64,000 bases of DNA from Ravibacter sp964559125 (lineage in GTDB: Bacteria; Bacteroidota; Bacteroidia; Cytophagales; Spirosomataceae): positions 1 to 64,000 of the forward strand of contig CAZLGW010000018.1 of the NCBI GenBank assembly GCA_964559125.1. Direction: 5' to 3'. A program made the position numbers and the translations under genes. Positions 34,586-43,033 of the stretch are shown piece after piece (within the stretch, counting starts at the first letter, position 1; each line of letters starts with the position of its first letter). Under the pieces are notes generated by a model, which worked only from the letters and a program-made list of their open reading frames with translations, was not told the DNA's origin and made no database searches.

Positions 34586-37500
34586 ATGAGACGGTTACTG
34601 TATAAGTATGCGTTCCTGGTTTGGTCAGGTTTGTTCTGCGCCTGCGGAAACAGGCTGACGCTGCCAGAAAATGTAGCTGCGGAACTGGACCTGATCTCAG
34701 GCCCGGTAGACTATACCTACGATGTAAAGCCTATACTTTCAGATCGCTGCTTTGCATGTCATGGGCCCGATGCTAATAAGGTAAAAGGCGAATTAAGACT
34801 GGACGTAGCGGAAGTTGCCTACAAAAAGAAAGGCGATAACGGACTGCTGGCTATTGTGCCCGGTAAGCCGTGGAAAAGTGAGCTGGCTCACCGTATTATC
34901 TCTTCCGATCCGGAAATGGTGATGCCTACGCCCGAATCTCACCTGAAACTGACCGACAGGGAAAAGGCCATTCTGATCAGGTGGATAGAACAGGGAGCGG
35001 AATACAAACCGCACTGGGCGTTTACAAAGGTCAGGAAAGCTCTACCTGAAGTGAAAAATAAAGGATGGGTAAAAAATGAGATAGACCGCTTTGTACTGGC
35101 TAAACTGGAGGAGAGAAAGCTCAGCCCCTTCCCGGAGGCCGATAAGACCACCCTGTTACGTCGCGTTTATATGGATCTCACCGGTCTGCCGCCTTCCCCG
35201 GATGAAGTGACCGCCTTCCTGAACGACAATTCTCCCGATGCTTATGAAAAAGTAGTGGACAGGTTGATCGGTTCGCCCCATTACGGAGAGCACATGGCTG
35301 TGCCCTGGCTGGATGTGGCCCGCTATGCCGATACGCACGGCTACCAGGACGACATGATGCGTACGGCCTGGCCTTATCGCGATTGGGTGATCAATGCATT
35401 TAATCAAAACCTGCCTTACGACAAATTCGTCACCTGGCAGCTGGCCGGCGACTTGCTTCCCAACCCTTCTGCGGAACAGCTCGTTGCAACAGCCTTCAAC
35501 CGAATGCATCAGCAGAGCATGGAGGGAGGTATTATTTCGGAAGAATACCGAACCGAATATGTGGCCGATCGTGTAAATACTTTCGGACTGACCTTCCTGG
35601 GGCTTACTACCGAATGCGCCCGCTGTCATGACCATAAATATGATCCCGTCAGCCAGAAAGATTATTTTTCATTGTTCGCTTTTTTCAACAATATCAACGA
35701 AAACGGGCAGATCCCCTATAATGGAGAAGCCAGCCCCAGTATTACCCTACCCACTTCGGAAGCAAAGAAACAGCTGGAGGCCATCAGGAAATACCTGGAC
35801 GAAGAAGAGCAGAAACGGGAAAAGATTGTGGCTTCTTCCACCCCTTTCCGGGAATGGCTTACGAAGGTAGCAGGAAACCCCGGGAAGAACATACTTAAGC
35901 CCGACGAGGGGTTGTATGGCCATTTCAGCTTCGACGAACCGAAGGGAAAGACCATCAGGAACCTGGCGGATCCCGGCCACCAGGCTTTTTGCGAAGGTGA
36001 TGAGAGTCTTTCCGATAGCGCTTCCCGGCCGGGAAAATTCGGTTTGAGCCGTCGTATTTTTGGTGAAAATGCGATTGATTTCGGGAAGGGCTTCGCCTAT
36101 TTCGAGCGTAACCAGCCTTTTACCATCAGTATCTGGCTGAACATCCTGGATGAATCGCTGAGCGGTCCGCTGATTCATAAATCCAATCACATTACCAGCG
36201 GCTATCGTGGCTGGAACATTTTCCGTGAAAAGGACGGTACTTTCAGGGTTCTCCTGAGCTATGTATGGCCGGATAACAGCATAGAGCTGCAGACGCTTAA
36301 GCCGGTCCCCATCGACGAATGGACACACGTAGCATTCACTTATGACGGTCTGAGCAAAGCAGAAGGAGTAAACGTGTATGTCAACGGGGAGCGGGCGCAG
36401 GTAAAAATAGTCAACAATAATCTCACCCAGAGCCTGTTATATGGTAAGAATAAGACCAATATAACGGTCAATAACTTAAGGATAGGCAGGCAAAATGATG
36501 TCTATACCAAAAATTTCGATGTAGACGAGCTCAGGATCTATACCCGCAGCCTGACGTCGCTCGAAATGCGGGGACTGTACTCCCGGCGGGACGAAGTAGC
36601 GGAAGCCCTGAAAACCGACCCTTCGAAAAGGACAGAGCAGCAGACCCGCGAGCTCCGGGAGTATTATTTCGCCAATGTTGCCGGAGATTATAAAGAGAGC
36701 CTTGAGGGAAGCCTGAAGCAACTCGGAGAAGAAACCGAGCTTCTCAATACGCAGATCGATGTGATGATCATGAAGGAACGGAAGTATCCCCGGAAGACCT
36801 ATATCCTGGATCGCGGCGTTTATGATGCGCCTAAGGAAGAGGTGTCGGCCGATACGCCGGAACAGATCTTTAAAATTCCTGAAGATTATCCAAAAAACCG
36901 CCTGGGACTCGCCAAATGGCTTCTGCACGAAGATCATCCGCTCTTTAGCCGGGTGGCTGTAAACCGCTTCTGGCAGCAATACTTCGGCAAAGGACTGGTA
37001 CTTTCTACAGGTGATTTCGGGAATCAGGGCAATCTGCCTACCCATCCTGAACTGCTCGATTGGCTTGGATCGGAGTTTATGCACTCGGATATTTCCGGAA
37101 GCTGGAATGTAAAAGCGTTGCAGCGGCTCATTGTAACTTCCGCTACCTACAGGCAGGCTTCGGCCGGCCCGTGGGAACAGATAGAAGCCGATCCTGACAA
37201 TATCTATTATTCGAGGGGGCCCGGCTACCGGATGAGCGCTGAGCAGATCAGGGATAATTCGCTTGCTGCCAGCGGACTGATCAATCGCGCAGTTGGCGGC
37301 GAGAGCGTATACCCGTATCAGCCTAAGGGTATCTGGGAGGCGATCTCGAACTACGGGAAGTATCGTCAGCAGCAGGGTGATACACTTTACCGGAGAAGTA
37401 TGTACACTGTTTGGAAACGGACCGCCCCGCCGCCGATGATGCTGAACTTCGACGCATCGGAGCGCCATTTCTGTGTCGTAAAGCGCCAGAAGACGAGCAC

Positions 37501-37843
37501 CCCGCTGCAGGCGCTGGTGATTATGAACGATCCGCAGTTTGTTGAGGCTTCGCGGGTGCTGGCCCAGCAAATGATTCAGAAAGGGAAAACACCGGAAGAA
37601 CGTATCGACTATGCCTTTATGGCCCTGGCGGGACGTCCTGCCGGGAGAAAAGAAGCAGCTGTTCTCACGGATTTGTATTCGGAAGAATATGAAGGCTTCC
37701 GGAAAAGTCCCGAAAAGGCCCGGCAACTTTTAAGCGTAGGCGAATTCCCTGTCGACCGGTCGATTGCTTCCGCCGAACTGGCAGCTACCACTATCATGGT
37801 GAGCACGGTCATGAACTTTGACGAATTTGTGATAAAGCGATAA
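34586..37843 (+). CDS. Planctomycete-type cytochrome protein (PSCyt1-DUF1549-LamG-DUF1553)
   Basis: 1085 residues, probably a lipoprotein (leader ending FCAC). Order: a cytochrome-like PSCyt1 domain (about 45-140) with the haem-binding CFACH; PSCyt2/DUF1549 (about 155-370) with a second CxxCH (CARCHDHKYDP); a LamG/concanavalin-like insert (about 430-660, DEWTHVAFTYDGLSKAEG); and DUF1553 (about 770-1065, SRVAVNRFWQQYFGKGLV). Family members occur in Planctomycetes and Bacteroidota and are thought to act on glycans, but no activity is firmly established. A DUF1501 gene, the usual partner, is absent here. It lies 23 bases after the SDR gene and 78 before the next cytochrome gene. Confidence 0.9.
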   Translation: MRRLLYKYAFLVWSGLFCACGNRLTLPENVAAELDLISGPVDYTYDVKPILSDRCFACHGPDANKVKGELRLDVAEVAYKKKGDNGLLAIVPGKPWKSELAHRIISSDPEMVMPTPESHLKLTDREKAILIRWIEQGAEYKPHWAFTKVRKALPEVKNKGWVKNEIDRFVLAKLEERKLSPFPEADKTTLLRRVYMDLTGLPPSPDEVTAFLNDNSPDAYEKVVDRLIGSPHYGEHMAVPWLDVARYADTHGYQDDMMRTAWPYRDWVINAFNQNLPYDKFVTWQLAGDLLPNPSAEQLVATAFNRMHQQSMEGGIISEEYRTEYVADRVNTFGLTFLGLTTECARCHDHKYDPVSQKDYFSLFAFFNNINENGQIPYNGEASPSITLPTSEAKKQLEAIRKYLDEEEQKREKIVASSTPFREWLTKVAGNPGKNILKPDEGLYGHFSFDEPKGKTIRNLADPGHQAFCEGDESLSDSASRPGKFGLSRRIFGENAIDFGKGFAYFERNQPFTISIWLNILDESLSGPLIHKSNHITSGYRGWNIFREKDGTFRVLLSYVWPDNSIELQTLKPVPIDEWTHVAFTYDGLSKAEGVNVYVNGERAQVKIVNNNLTQSLLYGKNKTNITVNNLRIGRQNDVYTKNFDVDELRIYTRSLTSLEMRGLYSRRDEVAEALKTDPSKRTEQQTRELREYYFANVAGDYKESLEGSLKQLGEETELLNTQIDVMIMKERKYPRKTYILDRGVYDAPKEEVSADTPEQIFKIPEDYPKNRLGLAKWLLHEDHPLFSRVAVNRFWQQYFGKGLVLSTGDFGNQGNLPTHPELLDWLGSEFMHSDISGSWNVKALQRLIVTSATYRQASAGPWEQIEADPDNIYYSRGPGYRMSAEQIRDNSLAASGLINRAVGGESVYPYQPKGIWEAISNYGKYRQQQGDTLYRRSMYTVWKRTAPPPMMLNFDASERHFCVVKRQKTSTPLQALVIMNDPQFVEASRVLAQQMIQKGKTPEERIDYAFMALAGRPAGRKEAAVLTDLYSEEYEGFRKSPEKARQLLSVGEFPVDRSIASAELAATTIMVSTVMNFDEFVIKR

Positions 37844-37921
37844 CCTCTTTTTTTCAGAGCTTTGTCTATAAAATATTATAAATACAGGGAAAGTGGCTTT
37901 TAATATTAAATATAGATTTTA

Positions 37922-39424
37922 ATGACACTTACTGTTTTATTGGAAGCTTCTGACTGGGCACTTTTTTTCGGACGCCTGCACCCATTATTCGTACATCTCC
38001 CTATCGGTTTTTTAATCATAGCGTTGTTTCTCGAAATAGGGCAGCGTATGGGGAAGTTGTCTGTAACTGAAAATACAAAGACATTTATACTGCTGTGCGC
38101 CGCCGTTGGTGCTACAGTTTCGTGTATAGCGGGCCTTTTGCTGGCTTCGGGAGGCGGATATGAAGAAGAAACGCTGAGCCGGCACCAATGGCAGGGGATA
38201 GGAGTGGCTGTATTCGCATGGGTAGCCTGGCTTGCCAATACCAGGTTTCTGAATTCTGCCCCTGGTTGGCTTCCTGCGTTGTACGTACCGGCATTCGGCC
38301 TTTCGGTTTTGCTTATGTTTACTGCCGGGCATATAGGAGGTACCCTGACGCACGGAGACGGCTACCTGACGCAGTATGCACCCGATGCAATAAGGCTGGT
38401 GGCAGGGTTGCCGCCCAAAGATGAATCGGCTGATGCGGGAGAAATTAAACCGCTTGCGGATGTTGACCAGGCAGTTGTATATGCAGAAATCGTACAGCCT
38501 ATACTGAATACCCGCTGTGTGCAATGCCACGGAAGATCCAAGCAGAAAGGCGACCTCCGCCTGGATGGTTACGGGCATGTTGGAAAAGGCGGCGAAAACG
38601 GGCCGGTGCTTTCGCCCGGAAAGGGAGGAGAGAGCGCGCTGGTAAAAGTATGCCTTCTCCCGGTTGAAGACGACCTCCACATGCCTCCAAAAGGCAAGCC
38701 GCAGCTTACTTCCGCACAGATCGGGCTGATCAGCTGGTGGATCGACCAGGGGGCACCGGAGGATAAGAAGGTGGCCGACCTCGAGAAGAACGATGAAATA
38801 GCGGTCAGCCTGATGGCACTGGGCAGCGGGAATGCCGGCGGAGAAGGAAAAGCGGCACCCGGAGGTGTTGATTTAAGCAAAATTACAGCTCCCGAACCGG
38901 ATAAGAACACCGTTTCCGAGCTGAGGAAATTGAACCTGATCGTATCGCCCGTATCAAAAGACCAGAATATCGTGGAAGTGAGCGCTGTCAATGCGCCGGG
39001 TTTTTCGGATACGCATATGGCGCTACTTCAGAAATTGTCCGACCAGGTGGTATGGTTAAAAATCGGCGGTACTGCGGTTACCGACAAAGCGATTAAGGAT
39101 ATCTCCGGGTTGAAGCACCTCAACAAACTTCATCTCGATCATACCGGTATTACCGACGAAGGAATCGCACAGCTTGAAAACCTGCCAGGCCTTGAGTATC
39201 TCAATCTGATAGGCACGAAGGTCTCCGATGCGAGTGTGGGCAAAATAGCCGGGCTGAAAGGGCTGAAGAGTATTTACCTCTGGCAATCGGCGGTTTCCGA
39301 TTCCGGGATAGCAGAATTGCGGCGGCTGCGCCCGGATCTGCACGTGGTCGGCGGCCTTTCAGAGCAGGAGATCCGGGATTTTCTGAGCGCCGGAAAAAAG
39401 GACAGCCTTGATAAAACCGAATAA
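37922..39424 (+). CDS. Membrane protein with DUF2231-like helices, cytochrome c domain and leucine-rich repeats
   Basis: 500 residues. Residues about 10-150 form four membrane helices with HPLFVHLPIGF at the first, as in DUF2231 membrane proteins. A cytochrome-like PSCyt domain follows (about 185-275) with CVQCHG for haem attachment and a Met candidate in DDLHMPPKGKP. The C-terminal part (about 330-485) is a short leucine-rich repeat array (LKHLNKLHLDHTGITDEGI, then LPGLEYLNLIGTKVSD). The adjacent DUF1549/DUF1553 protein also carries haem motifs, so the two probably work together at the inner membrane/periplasm face. Electron transfer is an inference. Confidence 0.87.
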   Translation: MTLTVLLEASDWALFFGRLHPLFVHLPIGFLIIALFLEIGQRMGKLSVTENTKTFILLCAAVGATVSCIAGLLLASGGGYEEETLSRHQWQGIGVAVFAWVAWLANTRFLNSAPGWLPALYVPAFGLSVLLMFTAGHIGGTLTHGDGYLTQYAPDAIRLVAGLPPKDESADAGEIKPLADVDQAVVYAEIVQPILNTRCVQCHGRSKQKGDLRLDGYGHVGKGGENGPVLSPGKGGESALVKVCLLPVEDDLHMPPKGKPQLTSAQIGLISWWIDQGAPEDKKVADLEKNDEIAVSLMALGSGNAGGEGKAAPGGVDLSKITAPEPDKNTVSELRKLNLIVSPVSKDQNIVEVSAVNAPGFSDTHMALLQKLSDQVVWLKIGGTAVTDKAIKDISGLKHLNKLHLDHTGITDEGIAQLENLPGLEYLNLIGTKVSDASVGKIAGLKGLKSIYLWQSAVSDSGIAELRRLRPDLHVVGGLSEQEIRDFLSAGKKDSLDKTE

Positions 39425-39449
39425 GGACGGATTTAACCCCGTCCCTATT
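39420..39449. terminator. Bidirectional terminator-like hairpin between convergent genes
   Basis: AATAAGGACGG at 39420-39430 pairs with CCGTCCCTATT at 39439-39449 with one mismatch. It begins inside the stop codon of the plus-strand gene and ends 15 bases before the stop of the minus-strand DUF349 gene, so it can serve both. The downstream T-run is weak. Confidence 0.5.
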
Positions 39450-39464
39450 CAGTTTTAATATATT

Positions 39465-40739
39465 TTATACAGATAGCAATTCTCTCTCGAATTCGCGAAG
39501 GATCCGCTCTTTCATAGCGACCTTGCGTTTCTGTATATTGATGCTGCCATTTCTCTGCTTCAGGCTTTCCTCATCTGCAGGCGGATTGGTTTCAAGCATC
39601 TGGATTGCAATTTCCAGGTCGGTTTTTTCACGTTTTACCAGCCATTCCATTTCCTTGATCTTGGTACGGATCTGCTCTTCACGGCTTTTCAGGTCGAATG
39701 CCGGGTATTTGCGGAGCAGCACCCTTCTCAGGTAGCTGAGCTCGAACACCTTATCGCATACATTCCTGAACTTCTCGGCCAGCTCTTTGTCGGCCAGTTT
39801 GAACGGAAGCCTGATTTCTCTCCATTTGCTGAGCAATATTTTAGTTTGCTCGGCCGCTACCTCGATCGTGTCGTTTTTCAGATGGTACTCAGCCTGCGCG
39901 AGTATCTTTTGCTGCTCCAGGATACGCGGATCGACCTTGACTTTAGGTTCGATACCTTTGGCATTGTTATACTTGTCGTAGAAAAGCTTGACGAAGTGCC
40001 GGTAGGCCTTGCTGATCTTGAAGAATTTCTTGGGCGGCACCTCCCCAACGTTGTTCCACGCATAGCGGAGCTCGCGGGCCTTTTTGTAGGCTTCGTCGAG
40101 ATCGCTCATCCAGGTCAGGGTCTTGGCTTGCTTGATAAGGTCTTCGTAAGCGTCGATGCGTTGCTGGATCATCTGGTTCTGCTCGGCAAAATGCTCTCTG
40201 CGACGCTGGAAAAAGTCATCCAGGATCGACTGGAAGTGCGTTTCTATCTCGTCGCCGTATATCTTGTCGATAGAACCGGTGCGGATCCATTTGGCTTTGA
40301 TCTCCTGCAGCTTGTCGGTAGCCTGCTGCCAGTCTTCTATCTTGGCGGCTTCTTCGGCATCTTCTATCAGAGCCCGCTTGATTTCGAGATTTTTGATCTG
40401 GTTTACCTGGATGAGTTCGGTCAGGTAGGCTTCAAGTTTGTCGAGTCTGGCAAGCAAAACCGGGAAATCGCCGATAGCATCAAATCCCAGCAGTTTCTGA
40501 CGCAACTGTAATAATTTTGTCAGATACGAGCCCTTGTTCTGGGCTTCTTCAACTTCCTGTTCCAGCTGACTGACCTTACTTTCTGCGATGGTGTACCGAT
40601 TTTTAAAATAATCAATGGCATCTTGCTCGGTGCGTTTGACTTCTCCAATCTGTCTGTCAGGGTACTCTAAATAGCCTTTTAAGAATACTTTGCCATTTTT
40701 AACATAGCCGTGTTCTTCCATTAAAGTGATGTTCTCCAT
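39465..40739 (-). CDS. DUF349 domain-containing protein
   Basis: 424 residues, almost wholly alpha-helical and charged, with coiled-coil potential near residues 50-75 (KVSQLEQEVEEAQNKG). Several DUF349 units (about 75 residues each) are recognisable by the W.xxG / YxxFVKxFxxKY pattern, such as LRYAWNNVGEVPPKKFFKIS and YRHFVKLFYDKYN. No signal peptide or membrane segment, so cytoplasmic. The function of Bacteroidota DUF349 proteins is not established. The gene is divergent from ettA, with 73 bases between starts that must hold both promoters. Confidence 0.9.
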   Translation of the reverse strand: MENITLMEEHGYVKNGKVFLKGYLEYPDRQIGEVKRTEQDAIDYFKNRYTIAESKVSQLEQEVEEAQNKGSYLTKLLQLRQKLLGFDAIGDFPVLLARLDKLEAYLTELIQVNQIKNLEIKRALIEDAEEAAKIEDWQQATDKLQEIKAKWIRTGSIDKIYGDEIETHFQSILDDFFQRRREHFAEQNQMIQQRIDAYEDLIKQAKTLTWMSDLDEAYKKARELRYAWNNVGEVPPKKFFKISKAYRHFVKLFYDKYNNAKGIEPKVKVDPRILEQQKILAQAEYHLKNDTIEVAAEQTKILLSKWREIRLPFKLADKELAEKFRNVCDKVFELSYLRRVLLRKYPAFDLKSREEQIRTKIKEMEWLVKREKTDLEIAIQMLETNPPADEESLKQRNGSINIQKRKVAMKERILREFERELLSV

Positions 40740-40812
40740 CTTTCCTTTGATTCAACTTTTACAATGGGGGTTAAATAACGATATTTGCCTTAATTTACAA
40801 ATTAAACAAAAA

Positions 40813-42480
40813 ATGAGCAACGAAACTATAATTTTCTCAATGGCGGGCGTAAGTAAAACGATCCCGCCTAATAGAACGATTCTTAAAAATATTTATTTGT
40901 CCTTTTTTTACGGAGCTAAAATTGGGGTTCTCGGTTTGAACGGCTCGGGAAAGTCGACGCTGTTGCGGGTAATCGCCGGGATCGACAAGGATATACAGGG
41001 GGAGGTCGTTTTCTCACCCGGCTATACAGTAGGCATGCTGGAACAGGAGCCGAAGCTCGACCCTTCCAGGACAGTAAAGGAGGTAGTGGAAGAAGGGGTG
41101 CAGGAGATCGTAGACCTGCTCAGGGAATTTGACGAGATCAATGAAGCTTTTGGCGATGAAAATGCAGATTTTGACAAGCTTCTCGAAAGGCAGGGAACTG
41201 TACAGGAAAAGCTGGATGCTTTCGATGCATGGAATCTCGATAACCGCCTGGAAGTAGCTATGGACGCGCTGAGATGTCCGCCGTCCGATCAACTGATATC
41301 GACGCTCTCAGGAGGAGAAAAACGCAGGGTTGCGCTCTGCAGGTTGCTGCTGCGCCAGCCCGATGTGCTGCTTCTGGATGAGCCTACCAACCACCTGGAC
41401 GCCGAGTCCGTTCTGTGGCTCGAGGAGCATTTGCGTCAATATAAGGGGACTGTGATTGCCGTTACCCACGACCGTTATTTCCTTGATAATGTGGCGGGAT
41501 GGATACTGGAGCTGGATCGTGGCGAAGGTATTCCCTGGAAAGGCAACTATTCATCGTGGCTTGACCAGAAGCAGGAACGCCTGAAGAAAGAGGAAAAGAC
41601 CGAATCGAAGCGGCAGAAGACATTGCAGCGGGAGCTTGAATGGGTCAGGATGGCGCCGAAAGCCAGGCAGGCCAAATCCAGGGCAAGGCTGGGAGCATAC
41701 GAAAAGCTATTGAGCGAAGGAGGCAGGGAGAAAGAGGAAAAACTGGAAATATTTATCCCGTCGGGCCCCCGTTTAGGGAATAAGGTGATCGAGGCAAACG
41801 GGATCACAATGGGTTTTGGCGACAAGCTGCTGTATGAAAATCTGAGCTTTTCGCTGCCGCCCGCCGGGATAGTCGGTGTCATTGGTCCGAACGGCGCAGG
41901 AAAAACCACTTTGTTCAAGCTGATCACCGGGCAACTGCAGCCGCTCCGGGGGCATTTTGAAGTAGGTGAGACCGTGCAGTGGTCGTATGTCGACCAGGAG
42001 CACGATAATCTCGATCCCGAAAAGACCGTTTACCAGACCATATCCGAGGGAAGCGAATGGATCATGCTCGGCGGTAAGCAGACCAATGCAAGGGCTTATG
42101 TAAGCCGGTTTAATTTTGCCGGCGCCGACCAGGAGAAAAAGATCGGGAACCTGTCGGGTGGAGAGCGGAACCGGGTACACCTGGCCCTGACATTGAAGGA
42201 GGGAGGCAATCTCCTGCTGTTGGACGAACCTACCAACGACCTGGACGTCAATACCCTGAGGGCTTTGGAAGAGGGCCTTGAAAATTTTGCCGGCTGTGCA
42301 GTGGTGATCTCGCACGACAGGTGGTTTCTTGACAGGGTCGCAACGCATATCGTGGCATTCGAGGGTAATTCTGAGGTGTACTGGTTTGAAGGCAACTTTT
42401 CCGAATATGAAGAAAACCGGAAGAAGCGCCTGGGAAATGAAGCCAAACCTACCAGGATCAAATACAGGAAGCTGGTTTAG
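40813..42480 (+). CDS. ettA: Energy-dependent translational throttle protein EttA (ABC-F)
   Basis: 555 residues from the ATG at 40813, exactly the length of the E. coli protein; the extra 29 codons upstream look non-coding. Two ABC domains: Walker A GLNGSGKST, signature LSGGEKRRVALC and Walker B LLLDEPTNHLD in the first; GPNGAGKTT, LSGGERNRVHLA and LLLDEPTNDLD in the second. The linker (about 245-315) is the arginine/lysine-rich P-site tRNA-interaction motif ending KLEIFIPSGPRLG, typical of EttA. Cytoplasmic; gates entry of ribosomes into elongation according to ATP/ADP ratio. Confidence 0.95.
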   Translation: MSNETIIFSMAGVSKTIPPNRTILKNIYLSFFYGAKIGVLGLNGSGKSTLLRVIAGIDKDIQGEVVFSPGYTVGMLEQEPKLDPSRTVKEVVEEGVQEIVDLLREFDEINEAFGDENADFDKLLERQGTVQEKLDAFDAWNLDNRLEVAMDALRCPPSDQLISTLSGGEKRRVALCRLLLRQPDVLLLDEPTNHLDAESVLWLEEHLRQYKGTVIAVTHDRYFLDNVAGWILELDRGEGIPWKGNYSSWLDQKQERLKKEEKTESKRQKTLQRELEWVRMAPKARQAKSRARLGAYEKLLSEGGREKEEKLEIFIPSGPRLGNKVIEANGITMGFGDKLLYENLSFSLPPAGIVGVIGPNGAGKTTLFKLITGQLQPLRGHFEVGETVQWSYVDQEHDNLDPEKTVYQTISEGSEWIMLGGKQTNARAYVSRFNFAGADQEKKIGNLSGGERNRVHLALTLKEGGNLLLLDEPTNDLDVNTLRALEEGLENFAGCAVVISHDRWFLDRVATHIVAFEGNSEVYWFEGNFSEYEENRKKRLGNEAKPTRIKYRKLV

Positions 42481-42483
42481 AAG

Positions 42484-42819
42484 ATGGACAATGTAAAAAA
42501 ACGGTCCGTCTACCTGACCGGGGCGGTAGCGGCGGTTGTACTGGGAGTAGCAATCGCCTGGCTGATACGTGGCACTACCGGCGTACATATTCCTCTTCTC
42601 GCTGCCACGGTAGCCGGGATTGTCCTCGGGCTGATCGATTCGCGGCGGGGCTGGATCCCGGCGCTTATCCAGTCGGTAGTATTAGTAACAGGCGTCCTGG
42701 TGGCAGGCAGGAGCGGGCCGGTGCCGGAGATAGAATACCATAGCCTTATCGGAGCCGTAGGGCTGACCTTTGCAGGCAGCTTTATAGGCGCTTTTATCAA
42801 GAGGGCGTTTGATAGCTGA
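42484..42819 (+). CDS. Small hypothetical inner-membrane protein
   Basis: 111 residues with three to four hydrophobic segments (about 9-28, 33-50, 57-76 and 85-105) and a positively charged start (DNVKKR). No family recognised. The gene begins 4 bases after the ettA stop, so the two are almost certainly translated from one message. The four-hairpin repeat copy 2 starts 10 bases after its stop. High proportion of Gly, Ala and Val fits a compact membrane bundle. Confidence 0.75.
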   Translation: MDNVKKRSVYLTGAVAAVVLGVAIAWLIRGTTGVHIPLLAATVAGIVLGLIDSRRGWIPALIQSVVLVTGVLVAGRSGPVPEIEYHSLIGAVGLTFAGSFIGAFIKRAFDS

Positions 42820-42828
42820 GATTTCGCT

Positions 42829-42953
42829 CGCTCTCCCTCGTCTCAGACGAAGGGAGGGCGATATCAGGTCTCTGACCTGATATGATAAAGAACGATTTTT
42901 CGCCGGTCATAGACCGGCTATCGCTCTTTCACCGTCCGAAGACGGGAAAGAGC
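42829..42953. repeat. Compound four-hairpin intergenic repeat, copy 2
   Basis: Same architecture as copy 1 at 31232-31353: CGCTCTCCCTCGTC/GACGAAGGGAGGGCG, ATCAGGTC-TCT-GACCTGAT, GCCGGTC-ATA-GACCGGC and GCTCTTTCACCGTC/GACGGGAAAGAGC. Base changes in the loops and in the stems relative to copy 1 tend to keep pairing (TCTTCGGA loop versus TCTCAGA; ATA versus AGA). It lies between the small membrane protein and lysS, directly upstream of the lysS promoter. Confidence 0.8.
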
Positions 42954-42961
42954 GTATCGAT

Positions 42962-42992
42962 TTTGCCGGAACTCCGCTTTTCTTTAATTTTG
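42962..42992 (+). promoter_or_regulatory. Canonical Bacteroidota promoter of lysS
   Basis: TTTG at 42962-42965 (-33) and TAATTTTG at 42985-42992 (-7, TAnnTTTG) are separated by 19 bases, the textbook spacing for the Bacteroidota primary sigma factor. Transcription would start near 42997-43000, leaving a leader of about 35 bases before the lysS ATG. Confidence 0.65.
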
Positions 42993-43033
42993 CCCCCTGT
43001 TTTACAGAGTTTTTTCCACCATAGCATATCAAT

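Noticed and set aside
36476..37726. Minus-strand open frame of 416 residues
   Set aside because: It is antisense to the DUF1553 part of the cytochrome protein, with basic and low-complexity composition and no recognisable domain.
40726..40812. Upstream 29 codons of ettA
   Set aside because: They overlap the divergent DUF349 start and promoter gap, and the ATG at 40813 gives the exact family length.
41773..42588. Minus-strand open frame of 271 residues
   Set aside because: It is antisense to the second ABC domain of ettA and crosses into the next gene.
42820..43033. tRNA or small RNA gene suggested by strong hairpins
   Set aside because: The four hairpins do not form a cloverleaf and lack conserved tRNA boxes; the same element recurs at 31232-31353 as a repeat.
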